From Micromussa lordhowensis (taxonomy: Eukaryota; Cnidaria; Anthozoa; Scleractinia; Lobophylliidae): a stretch of 64,000 bases of DNA. The position numbers and the translations under genes are program-made. Shown here one piece after another: positions 49,501 to 63,248 of this stretch. The notes beneath the pieces are model-generated. The model ran no database searches and was not told where the DNA came from. It saw only the letters and a program-made list of their open reading frames with translations. Position 1 is the first letter of the stretch, and every line of letters starts with the position of its first letter. The stretch is taken from positions 777,501-841,500 of the forward strand of contig OZ026601.1 of assembly GCA_964020085.1 (NCBI GenBank). Reading direction: 5' to 3'.

Positions 49501-52500
49501 TTATACCCCTAAGCGAAACGACGAGTATCCACGAATTTTTCATATGGGAGTCCCCCACCCCTCCCCCCAAGGGAAAGCTCAACAGAAAACGAAAACAAAG
49601 GCTGTGGATAACTGGTCAGACATGAGGGTGCCGGAGATATTTCTCGTACAGCTGTCACACATTCAACGATAGTTTCGCTTGGAACTGTCACGCAAGCGAA
49701 GTTCGTGATCGATTGTATTGTCAGATATTCTTCAGTTTAACGCTAATTATTAGATCAAGACAATGTCCTAGGGTCGAGGATTTTCTTTATCTTCGTCACC
49801 TGTTTCCTGGCAATGTATGGATAGTGTAAGGAGAAATTAAACGTTGATGAAAAATGGAAATCAAACCTTGAGAAGTGTGTTCTCCCACAATCGAAACGTA
49901 AGTCTGATGTCCACTTTGTCACTCGTCTTCAACTGACCAAGGTTACAAGAGAACGAATTGCAGCCCGCCGTACGACAGTTCTGCAAATTAACACCTCTTA
50001 TTAATCGAGATCCCCGCATGCTATAAAATCTGTGATCAAATGTAATTTATTGCGCTCTTATGTTAAATTTAAGGGTAACTAGGGGCATGAAAACTCAGTT
50101 TGGTAACAGATTAATTAGCAGAGGCTTAAAGGAGCTGCGTCATGGTTTGTTATCCCGAAAAGGTTTATCCTATTTTTTTCAAATTCGTTGTTTTCAATCC
50201 GTGTTAACCTTCTCTATCCTTAACCAATCTAGTTCATTTGTTGTTTATTACTGTTTCTTTGGCGTTTTTCTATCTTTGCAGAATTTCTTTAATTTAAGGG
50301 TTATTTTGTAAACGGCCAGAATACCGCGACTGATGTCCTTTAATGCAAGATTCTCGGTACTTACCAACATCTTGTTTGTGTCACGACGCTTGCGTGACTG
50401 CTGGTTGTCTGGTTCAGCTGAGTCATTCGATGCCTGAAAAAGGTAAAAAAATACAACAAAAGCTAAATAAAATTTATCCGAGAATATCTCTCAAGCAATA
50501 TTTCCCAGGTTGTTGAAGTGTATATTAAGTGAAGTTGTTTTCAACATGCGATAAAAATTAATTACTTTTAACCAAAGCGCGCCAAAGTTGAACTACTTTC
50601 CCTTCTAAAATGGCATTGGAATCGCGCGGCCAAAACATCACGTGACATCGACTTGTGACGTCAGTTGGTGTGATAGAGATCGAGCCAACATGGCTGAAAG
50701 GAAGAAAACTAAGCGAAGGAGGACGATATAGCGTTGCTGGAGATCCAAACCAGCAAAGTTGCACGAATAATTCACACAAGTTAGTAAGCATGTTTAGCCG
50801 GGTTTCCTCATTTATAAGGTAAACCGAATAGACCTGAATGTTTTATGGAAACAAGCAAGATAGCCACTCAAGAGTAGCACAGTTCCTGTGTCGAGATTGC
50901 TACATAACGTTCTCAGTTGATTCTTGTGTTACCTTAATATCCAGCGGGTTGACCTTGGCATTACAGCTCCCTGAAGCACCCTCAAGCTGAAGGTTAAAAC
51001 ACGATAAAAATAACACCGTTACTTGAGAACGCGTGACACAAGATAACGCTACCAAAGATTGCGTGATGTAAGAAAGCGTGCGGTGCGCATTTCTTTCCCA
51101 CTCGCAGTTTTTCACTTACTTCAACCTGCAGTAGATAGAGCAGATAGCTTTCGGGTTTCGATGATTGATAACGGGCAGGAAAATTCACTGTCACCACTGA
51201 ACCGTCCACAGCACTGGGACCCTTATTACGAATCTGAAACAATATACATTTAAATATTACATCAGGGAGAAGCTTGCTATTGATAGAAAGCGCGGGAAAA
51301 TGTGCAACTGGTTCCTAACGCGGGAAAACATGCAATCGATGAAAAGCGCGGGAAAATGTATCATTCTTTCAAGCGCCAACTTGTCCGCTCTGATTGACTC
51401 GTCAAGTTGCAGGACATTCACAGGCAAAAAACCTAAGCAAACGTATATCATTCTCAGGTACGACTTTATACAGCGATGAAGCAAACTATGAATTGTACTT
51501 ACAGACAACGTCTGAATCACTTCTGGTCCTATGGAGTCCAAAGATTTTGTAACTTCTTCCAATTCCCTCACTGCACCTTGATACACAACCTGTCCGTGTT
51601 TTGAGGTACTGCAGAATAAAGACATTAACAAGTTACTAGTTGGTCCGAATATTTTATACTTCTCTATAACAACATTTTTTTTGTATTTGTTGCATACACG
51701 TTCGTATTTTGATCGAGCTAAGTTAGGTCTCAGGCGTAACGTGTATAAATAAAGTGTTGATTGATTGATCGAAAGAACGTGAATTTCCCGGCCAGGTTGG
51801 AAGCCGCAAAGCAAAAGCTAACAATAAGGATGCATGGCAAAGAGTGCTGTACAAAAAATCTATAACATTAAACGGAAATATACCCCCTGATTTCAAGATC
51901 CGCTTCAAACTTCACAGGAACGGAGAAGAATTTTTTGTTATCTTTGTCGTTGCTATCTTTATCTTGGCTACAGAGTAAAAAAAATGCATTGATCAGTACG
52001 AGCTCAAAAAATATACTCTCACAACAGGTTGATATGCATGTCTACAATGCAGTTTTGAGAATTGACGTATGCATCAAGGCAACATTTAAAACTTTCCACT
52101 TCATATTTGACCCATCGAACGAAACGATATTCTCACATAATAGTGCAGTTTAACATTTCTGGCAGATCAAGCCAGTTAAAGTTCAAAAAAATAACTTTTC
52201 AGTAAAAACGAAAAACATTGTTCGTTATGTTGGGTTTTAAGCTTACATGCGCTTTGACAGAAAAACACAAACAGATTGAAAAAAAAAATAGTGGCGACAA
52301 AATCAAAATAAAATAGGCACCTTGATGCAAATGCTTCCATCGTGAAGCTTTCTTCCACAGATCCTGGTGAAAATTTGATTCCAAACGTTTTCTACAGCAA
52401 GGCAAATAACATTTACTGAAAGTTAGTACAATCAATACATGTTTCTTAGCAACATCGCTTTTCAATATCGCGGGCTCAGTCTAACTCCCACGTTCGATAA

Positions 52501-55500
52501 AGAGCACTCAATCTTCTGACTGATTCTATATTGTACAGAAAACAGTGCAATTACTTACATTGGATTTTCCTAGAAGAGGATTTCCCACGATGCAAGTTAC
52601 CGTCGCTGTACCATTGTCAGGATCGCTCCTCTCACACTCTATAGGCTGAAGAACAAGGCATCAGTTATTTTACATTGATATGGACCAGTTTAAGAGTCGA
52701 GTTTGCTAACGTTGAGCGACGTTTAAAAGGAATTTGCTGGCTATGCATTTTTAGTAAATTCTCAGCTCCGACTATTGCATTTCTAGCTTTTTGATTGGCT
52801 ACAAAACTCCGACTATGAGCCAATAGTCGGAGTTTTACGTCATATGGAAAATCCGCACGAAGTTTTCAACTTCAGCCCACTATAATGGCCGAAATAAAAA
52901 TTGGCGGCAAAACCCGGTTTGAGAATTTACTAAAACAATTATTCCATTCGCCCTTGTTGGATATGAAGTGATCATAACTAACTTGCGCTACGCGCTCGTT
53001 GGTTATTTTATCACTTCATATCCAACTCGGGCTCATGGAATAATTGTTATATAGCCTGTGGACTTCACAACTTGTAAATACTCTAAAACTGTCACAAATT
53101 TTTCCCAGTAGTACAAGTACAAACATGTTACCAGTGGCAAAAAGAGAGAGGGTGCTTAATTTGTTTGACTAAAACTGTAGCAAGGTATGAAAAACGAGGC
53201 GGCTTACTTAGAATGGCTCTCGGTGGAAAGAGAATCGACCGGATGTTACTATTCGATATTGTATTGACGTTTTCACACATCACAAAAGGAATTAAGAAAT
53301 AGCTCGACGTTACGACCGCTGGTGTCGCCAAAGCGACTAGAATTGAATCAATGTTACATTACACGTCTTCAACTTAATAAGTTTTGATTGATATCAAAAA
53401 TTTACTGTTATGCAAATTGCGCTCAAGTGCAATAAAAGGTAATAATTTCATCCCACAAATTCAACGGTTTTGAGTGAAAGCTGTACTTCTGCAAAGGAAA
53501 TATTTTCAAAGTGGTGAAAAATCTCATCCAGACCTCAGTAAGGCATTTCAGATCTTGAATCTGACCATCAACCCTGATTGTGGTGAATTGTATGAAGTGC
53601 GAAGTTCGCGTCTGAGCGGAAAACATCCAGGCACTGCCCCCCCCCCCCCCCCTACTGGCAACTCGCAACTGATTGATAGAAGCTTCCTGTTCAGGATTCT
53701 CGTGCCACTCAGACAACAAACGAACCGGGATGTGACATGGGATAGTATTCTCCGCCTTGTAAGGCTGATGGTCTTGAGAATTAGGTTCAGACTTGGGTTT
53801 TTCAACAAGACGGTCTGTTAGGATTAGCCGTTTTACTGAAACCCTGAGCGAAGGAGCAAAATTCGCCCCATACCTACAACTTGGAAAATACTATTTATTT
53901 ACCTGGAACACTGTATAAAGTACTGAGTACAAAACACATTAGCTAGAACAAATTACCTTATCAGAAGTTACAATCAAATCAGTTCAAGTGTTCCACCCTA
54001 AATAAGCTAGATTATTATTTGCAAATCAATGATTGTTGTAAATTTTATGCCATGTCACGCAACATTCAAGTCCTCAAAATCATTTTGACCACCCTTGTTA
54101 TTGTGTTACGTGAACATGCCCCTTACGAGTTGGCTTAAAGAGCCTTTAACCTTACCTGGGTAGGTCCTATGTAGTCCAGGTCTGCCGGGTGCTTCAAACT
54201 GATCTGGGAATAGTACGCGGAGTCTTCAGCTTTGTTTGCGACAGTAAGCATTACAGTGAAATCCTGGACAACACCAATCCTCAATTCTTCGAGGTTACTG
54301 TGGTGAAAAAAAACAAAACAAAAATATTAACACACTTGTCATGGCTGAAAACTGAAAGAATCTATTACGTTATAGACATCTCTTGTATGAATTTTGCAAA
54401 CAACTAATATGAAGCTTTACAACTGCATTTTGCCTTTTGAGCTGACATGGTTGAGCAATCTATGGTCAGCCATATATAGAAAACAAAAATACCTTAACTG
54501 AAAGCGGAAATGTAGAAATTTCGCCCACAGATACTACATTTTTCTGACTTTACCCTGAAAATTTCTTTCTTAAATAACGGTTAAAGAAAAGCTATTAAAC
54601 AATTGGATTATGAGTTCGAGATTTCTCTCACGCATTGTGTTAGTATAAAATTGTGTTAGTAGTATAAATCTACTAGTCATTCAAAACGTTATCTAAATCC
54701 TCTTACAGACACCTCGAAAACGCAAAAAACGGCCGCCAGCTCTTTAACAAGCGTAAACTGCTATGCTACTCAGTTTCTTCAACAGAATAGATAGTGAGTA
54801 GCGTAGCCAATCAGCGATCGGCATTCGTGATAGAATCATACTAATACTATTTACACGGAAAAGATATAAAACTAGCAACTGCCCAGAGTAAGACTGCCTT
54901 GAACATGTAAAAACTTGTAACCGATTGAAAAGTGCAGGAAATCGAGTAACGGATAGTAAGCACGGGAAAACGAGTCACGGATGGTACGCGCCGCAAAACG
55001 TGTAACCAACCGTAGGCGCGGGAAAACAAGTAACAGATAGTAGGCGCGGGAAAACGAGTAACGGATGGTAAGCGCGGGAAAACGAGTGACGGATGGTAAG
55101 CGCGGGAGAACGAGTCACAGATGGTAAGCGCGGAAAAAAAAATGGCTGGTAGTAAGCGCGGGAAAACGAGTCATGGATGGTACGCGCCGCAAAACGTGTA
55201 ACCGGCCGTAGGCGCGGGAAAACAAGTAACAGATAGTAGGCGCGGGAAAACGAGTAACGGATGGTAAGCGCGGGAAAACGCGTGACGGATGGCAAGCGCG
55301 GGAGAACGAGTCACAAATGGTAAGCGCGGAAAAAAAATGGCTGGTAGTAAGCGCGGGAAAACGAGTCACGGATGGTAAGCGCGGGAAAACGTATAAACGG
55401 TGGTAAGCAGTGAACACTACGTGCAGTAATCTTACCCAGGTGAATAGACTAAGCTGCCATTAACTGCTAAGTCTGGGACACAGGCGAGTTCATTCTTGCA

Positions 55501-58500
55501 CTTCTTCTTAAAAGCGACCTGTCAAAGAGAGATTTACCATATATTGGGTCGGCGTGAAAAGGATACCTCAAGTGAGAACTTCAATGGCTTAAAATTCTAC
55601 TTAAAAAGTTAAACACCAGAGGAAGCTCGGGCGCCATCTGGGGACCGTTCATTTTTTATGGGGTAGGGGGGCTGGTGGGATTTGGTAGATAGTCTCTGTA
55701 GCATATGATGGCCCCCCCTCTTAACCGGATATTTTTTCCCCTGGCCCCCCCTCATAAACCTAAATTTTTTTGATGACCCCCCCCCCCAAAAAAAAAAAGA
55801 AGTCAAAAGCAAAGCAAAAAGAATGATCAAGTAAAGTCTACCTTATAAGTTAAACACAAAAACTGCAGTTTCAAAAAGTTCTTTCTGAATCACCGTTTTC
55901 GCCTATGGGATATGTCCTTTGTGTAATCTGACTACCCAACAAGTGCCCTAACTAGGGGGGTTCGGGGGCATTCTCCCCCGAGAAAATTTAGAATTTCAGA
56001 GCTTCAGAAACGCTACTTTACGCCATTCTGGCAAACTTTTTGTAACATTTGTAGATTTACTGCAGTTTAAATTGAAAATAGTAGAAATAATTTTTAAATA
56101 TTTACATGTGCACTGGCTATGGTAATCTGTCTTTTCCTTTGATGAACAAGGTACTGTTTGTTGTTGGGAGTGAACATTCTCAAGTAGTTTTGAATTGATA
56201 TTGTTAACTAGGGGGGTCCAGGGGGCATGCTCCCCCGGGAAAGTTTAGATTTTTAGAGCCTCAGAAATGCAATTTTAGGGCATTTTGGTAGAAAATTTTG
56301 CATCATCATAGATGCTGTTCTTACAATATTTTAGGGTAATTTTTTGAGTGACCCCCCCTTACAGACGATATTTTTTTGGATGGCCCCCCCTTTAAGACCA
56401 GTTTTTTTTTCATGGCCCCCCCCTCAATCCCACCAGCCCCCCCTATCTCATAAAAAATGAACGGTCCCCTATTAAATCAAAAATTCTGGAACTTTCAAAA
56501 CAAGGGCAAATGGTATGGGCATTTCCTGGAAATTTTCTGGCAGTTCCGAACATTGCTGAATTTTCGTAACGCAAGCCTTTCAAAAGAATAAAAATCTGAA
56601 ATGCATCGGAAATTAGTTAGGTAGCAGTTTGTTTTCAGAGATGTTTATAAAGTATTCACACAAGACTTACCGTGGCTCTGAATGAGTTTGGTAGATAGTC
56701 ATTCAATACCGGACATGGACCACCACAACCAGTTTGCGGTAACGACACGGTAAGATCAAAGGTGAGTAACGAGCCAACATCTACCACTTCATCTTTATCC
56801 TACAAGAAAGACATCACTCCTTAGCAAAAGAGCACTTTTCTGTGTTCACATAGCCTCGTCTAAACACAAAAAGGGGCTCGGAGAATTCGAGACAGATGCA
56901 AGCCGGAGACGCAGTCCAGGGTTTGCATAACTGCAACGAATAACTTGCGCGAATCTAAAACGTCACAACCGTGTTTACATACTCTCATCTAAACACACCT
57001 ATCGACCAATGAGAGCGCGCGTAGAATCTCACGTATTTTATAACTCAAAATTTAACCGCAATTAGGCAACTTGGATGTCTTTTTCACACTGCAAATGTCA
57101 TTGAAATATTCATTTCATTTCAGAGTGAAAACGCTGTTTTCAAATTTCTCTAATGCAGTGAGGACCGAGCCTTATATTTCAACACACTTCACATACCAGA
57201 AAGTACACAGTCACTGGCGCCAGATTGTACAATTGTCCTTTGGTTTGGATAGTGTAGTCCCCTGTCAAGATGAAAATTCTCTTTTTGTTAAGTGCGTCCC
57301 AAAAGAACATTCGACGGAGCGCGTCAGATTCCTTCGCCTTGTCCAGTTCCACAGTGTACTTTATTGTCAATTCTGGAAAGCAAGAAACTACAGTTGTAAT
57401 TCATGAAATTCTACATGCTCTGATGCCTACTGGTGGCAGACACCGTATGCAGTTCATGAGCAGAGAAACAAAACGGTAATAATTATGGAGCGTATACTAG
57501 CTCACAATTTAAGCATGAATTTTTATTACCATGGAATGAAGTAAGAGTATATACATTCGCGTGGAGAGGAACTGCGAGAGTGTGTCTCGTTTAGGAACAG
57601 AACCACTTCGTTACTCTTATTGTGCAACTGCTTGCAAAATCCTGTCTTCTGTAACTAATGCTTTTTAATTCAAGTAAGGTAAATGATCGACTGCTGTAAA
57701 TTTCATAAAAAATAAACTTTTTCTGTCACTTGAGTGTACACGTTTGCCTACTTGTTCGGGACATTTGACACTCAGTTCACCAGCAAAGAAAACAGTATCA
57801 ATGTTTGACTTTTTCCGAAATCAACATCGGTGTGACTCGGAGTGGACTGGCACTAGCACTAAGAACACAGGGACGCCAATCTACCTACCTGGATTTCCAC
57901 CCACTGCAACCTGATCCGTGTAGGACAATACCAACGTCATGTTCAGACTGTAAAACAGTAGCGGGTAAGTTATAATTCACATTTGATTCCGTCATTCACC
58001 CTTAAATAACCTCCACTGCATCCCCCCCCCCCGGGGGGGGGGGGCTTCCATATTCGGGGATGCTCATCTCACTTACATCAGGGATTCTGGTGTCACTGGG
58101 GTGTTCATGAACAAAACGCCGCTATTTCTACCTGTCAAAGCATCTTTAAGGGTGGACTCGAAAAAATAACTATAAAACGACGCTCTTTTTTTCCTTGTTT
58201 GATTTCCACGGGGCTCTTGAGTCCAGTCTACTATCTACTACAAATATTGTAAACCCAATACCGAATTTGTATTAAGTCTATACGCATCCGAAGATTGTGA
58301 AGTGGAAATCTATTACAAGTATTTCTCTTACAACTGACAGAGACAAAGCTGTTTCCGTTTTTACTTCCATGGAGCATTTACCAGCCTAGCCTGCGTCACA
58401 GAAGGTTGTTAGCGTCTGCGACGCAGGCTATCAGCAGCCATGCAAATGTATTGAAACAGAAGAAAGGGTTTAGATAAGAAAACAGTTCAAGTCCCACACG

Positions 58501-61500
58501 ATTGGTTAGGTAAACCAACATGGAGCCTAACGTTTCCTTGTTTTGGAACACCAAGATGGCTGCCGTGACGTCATGTGCTGAAAACACTCTACAATCCTTC
58601 AGCCACTAATTCTCCATTGAAGGACCTCTCTGATACTTCTCCTTCCTTCCAAAGGTAACTGTTATAATCGCTGGTAAAATTCAGATTTTAAATCAGAGCA
58701 TGCTAACTTACCATTTAAGTTTAGCGCCTTCTAAGTCACACAAGCTGTCGTTGCTCTCCAAGGTGATCTGTGATTCACTCAGGCTAATGGCAGCGTTCAC
58801 ATTCACAATCCTTCTTGTCCTAGAATAACAGGAGGTCAAAGTCTTTATTTAACCAGGGTGGCCCAATATAATGCATAACTACTACTCTATATATAAGTAA
58901 TTAATATCAAATGAAACAGACGGCAAACGAATTAGTCTTATCTTGTAAAATGAGTTTTAAATCACCGAGTGCAAGACAAATCAAAGTCGACAGTGGAACC
59001 CCGCTTTACAGGCACCCATGAATACGGCCACCTCGTCATTACGACACTAATCTGACCTGAACAAAAGCCGAGTCAGCCATTTTCTTATTCAAAGAATCCT
59101 TTCGTACAGCTACCCATCAATACGGCCATGTTTTTGTGACGATTAACGGGGTTCCACTGCATTCAACGTTACTGCAGACCTTCAAAGGTCAAATTTCGCG
59201 AACATGTTTTTCTTCGTTCATAGTTATGGGTAAATCATTAATGTAAATTGTACTCTAATTTACCTCAAGAGAACAACATTTTCTGATCCATAAGCACCAA
59301 CAGCAATATCTGCTCGTAAAAAGGACGAAATTTTTTTTTTAGTAACTGCAGGTAGAGGCAATAACGTTAATTGATTTTGACAATCTTCAAATGGTTCTGT
59401 TTGTTTTCACTGAAACCCATTTGAGTGCGTGTGTGTGGTTGAGGAATAGCAAGAAAAATGTGTGAATACTACATGTAATGTTTAACATTATTTTAAGGGA
59501 AAAATAACACAAAAATAGTACCAGGATATTTGTTGCCATCTACATCAACATCTCCAGAAATCGACAACCCAAAATTCTTGAGTCCAGGTTGGACTGTGGA
59601 GCCCAAAATTTTCTGAAAAAGAGAGTTTCCGGGATATCACACCATTTCAGGCTGTATGTTTGTTGTTAGCTTTTATTCTGGTTAGCAAACTCTGATTGGT
59701 CAATAACAGAAAAGGAAAATTCAAATTACTTTCCACACCCAAGTAAAAATTGGTCTAAATACAATCAACGTTTTTGCATCAGTTCTTGACACATACTGTA
59801 CTTTATTTAGACAAAATTAGAAGGATTGTCTCAATTTAGACAAAATTGAGACAAAATTAGAAGGATTTGTATGGAGTCACTGGAGCATTAAGGGGCCAAT
59901 ATCTCATCCCCGAATTGCAATAAGATATTGACTTTTGGCAAGTAAACATTCTTCGTTATGTACTTTCAGAATATTTCAGTAAATCCCATAATTTCAAAAA
60001 TTTAGTTTTTTGTGACGTCACACTTTAGTACTCTATTGGTAATAACCGTAGATGATTTCTGATTCTCTCAATGCTGTTGATTCAATATGAATTGAGCATA
60101 CCTGTCTATACTGAGTCTCTATTCCTCTGCTGCTTCCATGATAAATATACACTGCACCGCTCCCATCGTCACCTTCCATTGGGGCTCCAATAGCAACATC
60201 TGTCAACAGTTTAAAGAACATTACACGTAAAAAATATCTTTACAAATAGAGTAGTGGTAGTCAGGAGTTAACATTGTAAGATAATGGTTTGACAATGACT
60301 ATTTTTTGACGTTTCATTCAAGACGTTTAGGCTGGTGCTTGAGCCTTCATCAGTTGAAATATTAACGTTAGCACGCGTGATTAAAAAAGCAGCATGTCGA
60401 ATACGCACTGAAGAAAATTCTGCGTGAAGTTGAAAGAAAACGTACCACGGAAATGACCAAATGGCCATCCCAGAAGTCTACAAGTCCTTGGGCAGGTATA
60501 TATGCTATGATTTCTTTCTGAGAATTTCCCAGGGGAAGTATGGATATTTTCTGGAACCACACAATTAATGAAAAGGCATTTATCTTCATTCAGAATAATT
60601 TTTTTTTTATATACCTTGGAATCCATCCTGGTTTAGGTCGCCAACTGCAGCAATGGCTTCCCCAAAGTGGGCATTCAGTTTTTTATCTCCCTCAAGGACC
60701 TTGTCTTGTAAATTAAGTGCTCCCTTCAGATGAAAACAAGAACATTATTAGAACATTACATGTATTACAGTAAGTACACAGGAGTTCACTCAAAGTTTGC
60801 ACCATGTTTGTTTTGTTTATGACATTTATTAAGACAGGCTCATGATTACACAGGGAAAAAGGTCTGACTTGAAAAATAGTAAATATTATTTGCAGTCAAT
60901 AAACAAACCTGTTTATTATTCAAGTAGATGTAAACTCGTCCCTCGTCTCTTACATGCGTGTAGAATGGCGCACCAACAAGAATATCTGTGTACCTGGAAG
61001 CATGAATGCATCACATATTAAACATGAAAGACTGTGTTTGACAACATTCCAATCACCAAGAAAAGAGTTGAGTATTTTTTATGAACTCTGAGGTGCTTGA
61101 AAATGTGGATGAATTAAACTGGTTCAAATGAAATATTCAGGCTAAGTTGGAATGCAGCTCTTCATTTTGAATTCAGCAGTCATTTCTTTCTAGTTAAGGA
61201 GGAGGTGCCCAATATAACTACATGTAAATTGTGACATGGTATAAAATTGTTTAGAGAAAAAAATTACAGCATCAGTCCTTTGAGTTGCAAATTATGTGAT
61301 AAATGCGTCCTTAATTTGGTAGTCTTAGCCATTTGAGAGGGTACTTGAAGGTTCTCCTTCTGTTTTTTTTTTCAGCATTTTTTGCCCAATTTATTTTTCT
61401 TTCTTATTTTTCCAAAGGAAACCAACTCAAGATCTGCAAGCCGCCCCTCCTTTCTGAGGGCGGGGTGCACGCTAACCTGAAGTAAACATGACACTTACTC

Positions 61501-63212
61501 GTCACTGTCAAGGTCCACTGCACACACAACACTTCCGAAATAGGTTCCGATCTGAAAGTAAAGATATCGATTGAGAAGCCACTTCTCACAGGGGGATAAT
61601 TTGAATTAGTTATCACATTCCCAATTTGTTGAATTTTGCATTTCACAAAGACATTTGTCATAGTTTTCTCAAACAGACAGACTGAAATTACAAGAAAGTC
61701 ACAGTTGGGCCCATACAGCTGTCAGGTTACATACATGTCTCTCTTATCATTACTGGAAGTCTACTACATGTATTTATAGCTACATGTGTCTGCCAACATA
61801 CCGGAATATCTTTGGGTTGCGGCAATTGTGAACTCACAAAGATCTGTATGGGCTGGTCTTCAGAAACATCATAAATGAGTACCTTTAACAAATAAACAAC
61901 CAGGTGTTATGACTATTTTTGTAAAAAATGTACAATAAAATTCAAACTGAATGAAGTTGTAAAATATCTACATCATTCAGTCTTATAACTGGGTTAGGTA
62001 ACCCTAAACCCTAAGTTGGTTTCAATCAGCTGAAGTTTCAAAAATATTTTTCATGTGACACTCTTCTGTTGCTTATCCACTGGCCACTAAAGTTGAACTA
62101 CATCTGTACAGGCTTACAGCAATGCTGGTACCGAGGACTGGCCAATTTTATTTGCAGGAAAAGACCTGCGGTTGTTTTTGCGCCAGATGCTTACATTACA
62201 TGAAATTCGTCGTGTGACCATCTGGGTGAGGGTATAGTTCTGAAAAGAACTGTTGTTGGTGACGCACAATTTGACAATCTGAGCGGAAGTCATCTTCAGA
62301 GTCAAGTGAATAGTGTTTGTCAATTGATGGTGTTGTAAGTCTGGTCTGTTGAAAGGGATTGGCCAGTTTAGCCATGATGGTATTGGCTGAAAGACTGGTG
62401 AAAAGCTTGTCAGCAGTCATTGGTTGGTTCTAGTAAGTTTCAATCCGTCTATTGTTAGTCAAATTAAGTCAGTCTGTTTGAGGTCCGTCTATTGTTAGTC
62501 AAATTACCGGTAAGTCAGTCTGTTTGAGGTCCCTCTGTCAGATGTTTTGTATATGTTGTGAATAAGTTGTTTGTAAGGTGCTGGTAGTTGTTGATGCTAA
62601 AATTTGTCACAAGTCACATGTACAAGCTATATGTGCATACCCATAGACATGTGGTTCAATAATTTTCATGGTTGTGAATAACGACTCAGTGATTTACTAA
62701 TTATGCAGATTGATATACCTTTCCCTTTAATCCGGCAGCTCTAGGGGCACCGCCCACAAGCTCTGATGAAAAAAAAAAAACTCTGCATTTAGAGATTGCA
62801 TCCATTTAGAGTGAAGCCTTTAAATTTTAGTAACAGAACAATTTTTCTTTTTAATTGTTTAACAAACCTATTTTTGATGGGCTAGAAAAATGTCCACTAG
62901 TGACTGAATAACCTAGATGATGAAGTAAAAATAATATTATTATACAGTTATTAAAATTAATATTCTGCAGTTATTCTACAAAACTTTGACAAAAGTGAAT
63001 GTGGAGTTGATAATGTGAATTGGCCACCGTAACAAGATTCGAAAGCTGACGGTTTGAGCATTAGCCCTTCGTCGGAGTGAATCGCTCTGACGAAGGATTA
63101 GCTCCAAAGAAAGGCTAACGCTCAAAACGTCAGCTTTTGGATCTTTCAACGGTGGCCAATTCACATTATCAACTCAGTTGATGAAACACAATTATCTTGT
63201 ACTCCCCAGTGA

Positions 63213-63248
<36 letters not shown>

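Noticed and set aside
54905..55410. Regular repeat that could suggest a CRISPR array
   Set aside because: Units are adjacent without unique spacers, and the genome is eukaryotic.
54975..55417. Minus-strand frames of about 100 codons with repeated FPRL-type units
   Set aside because: They are produced by the 28-bp minisatellite. The period is not a multiple of three and the higher-order structure is a DNA duplication, not a protein repeat.
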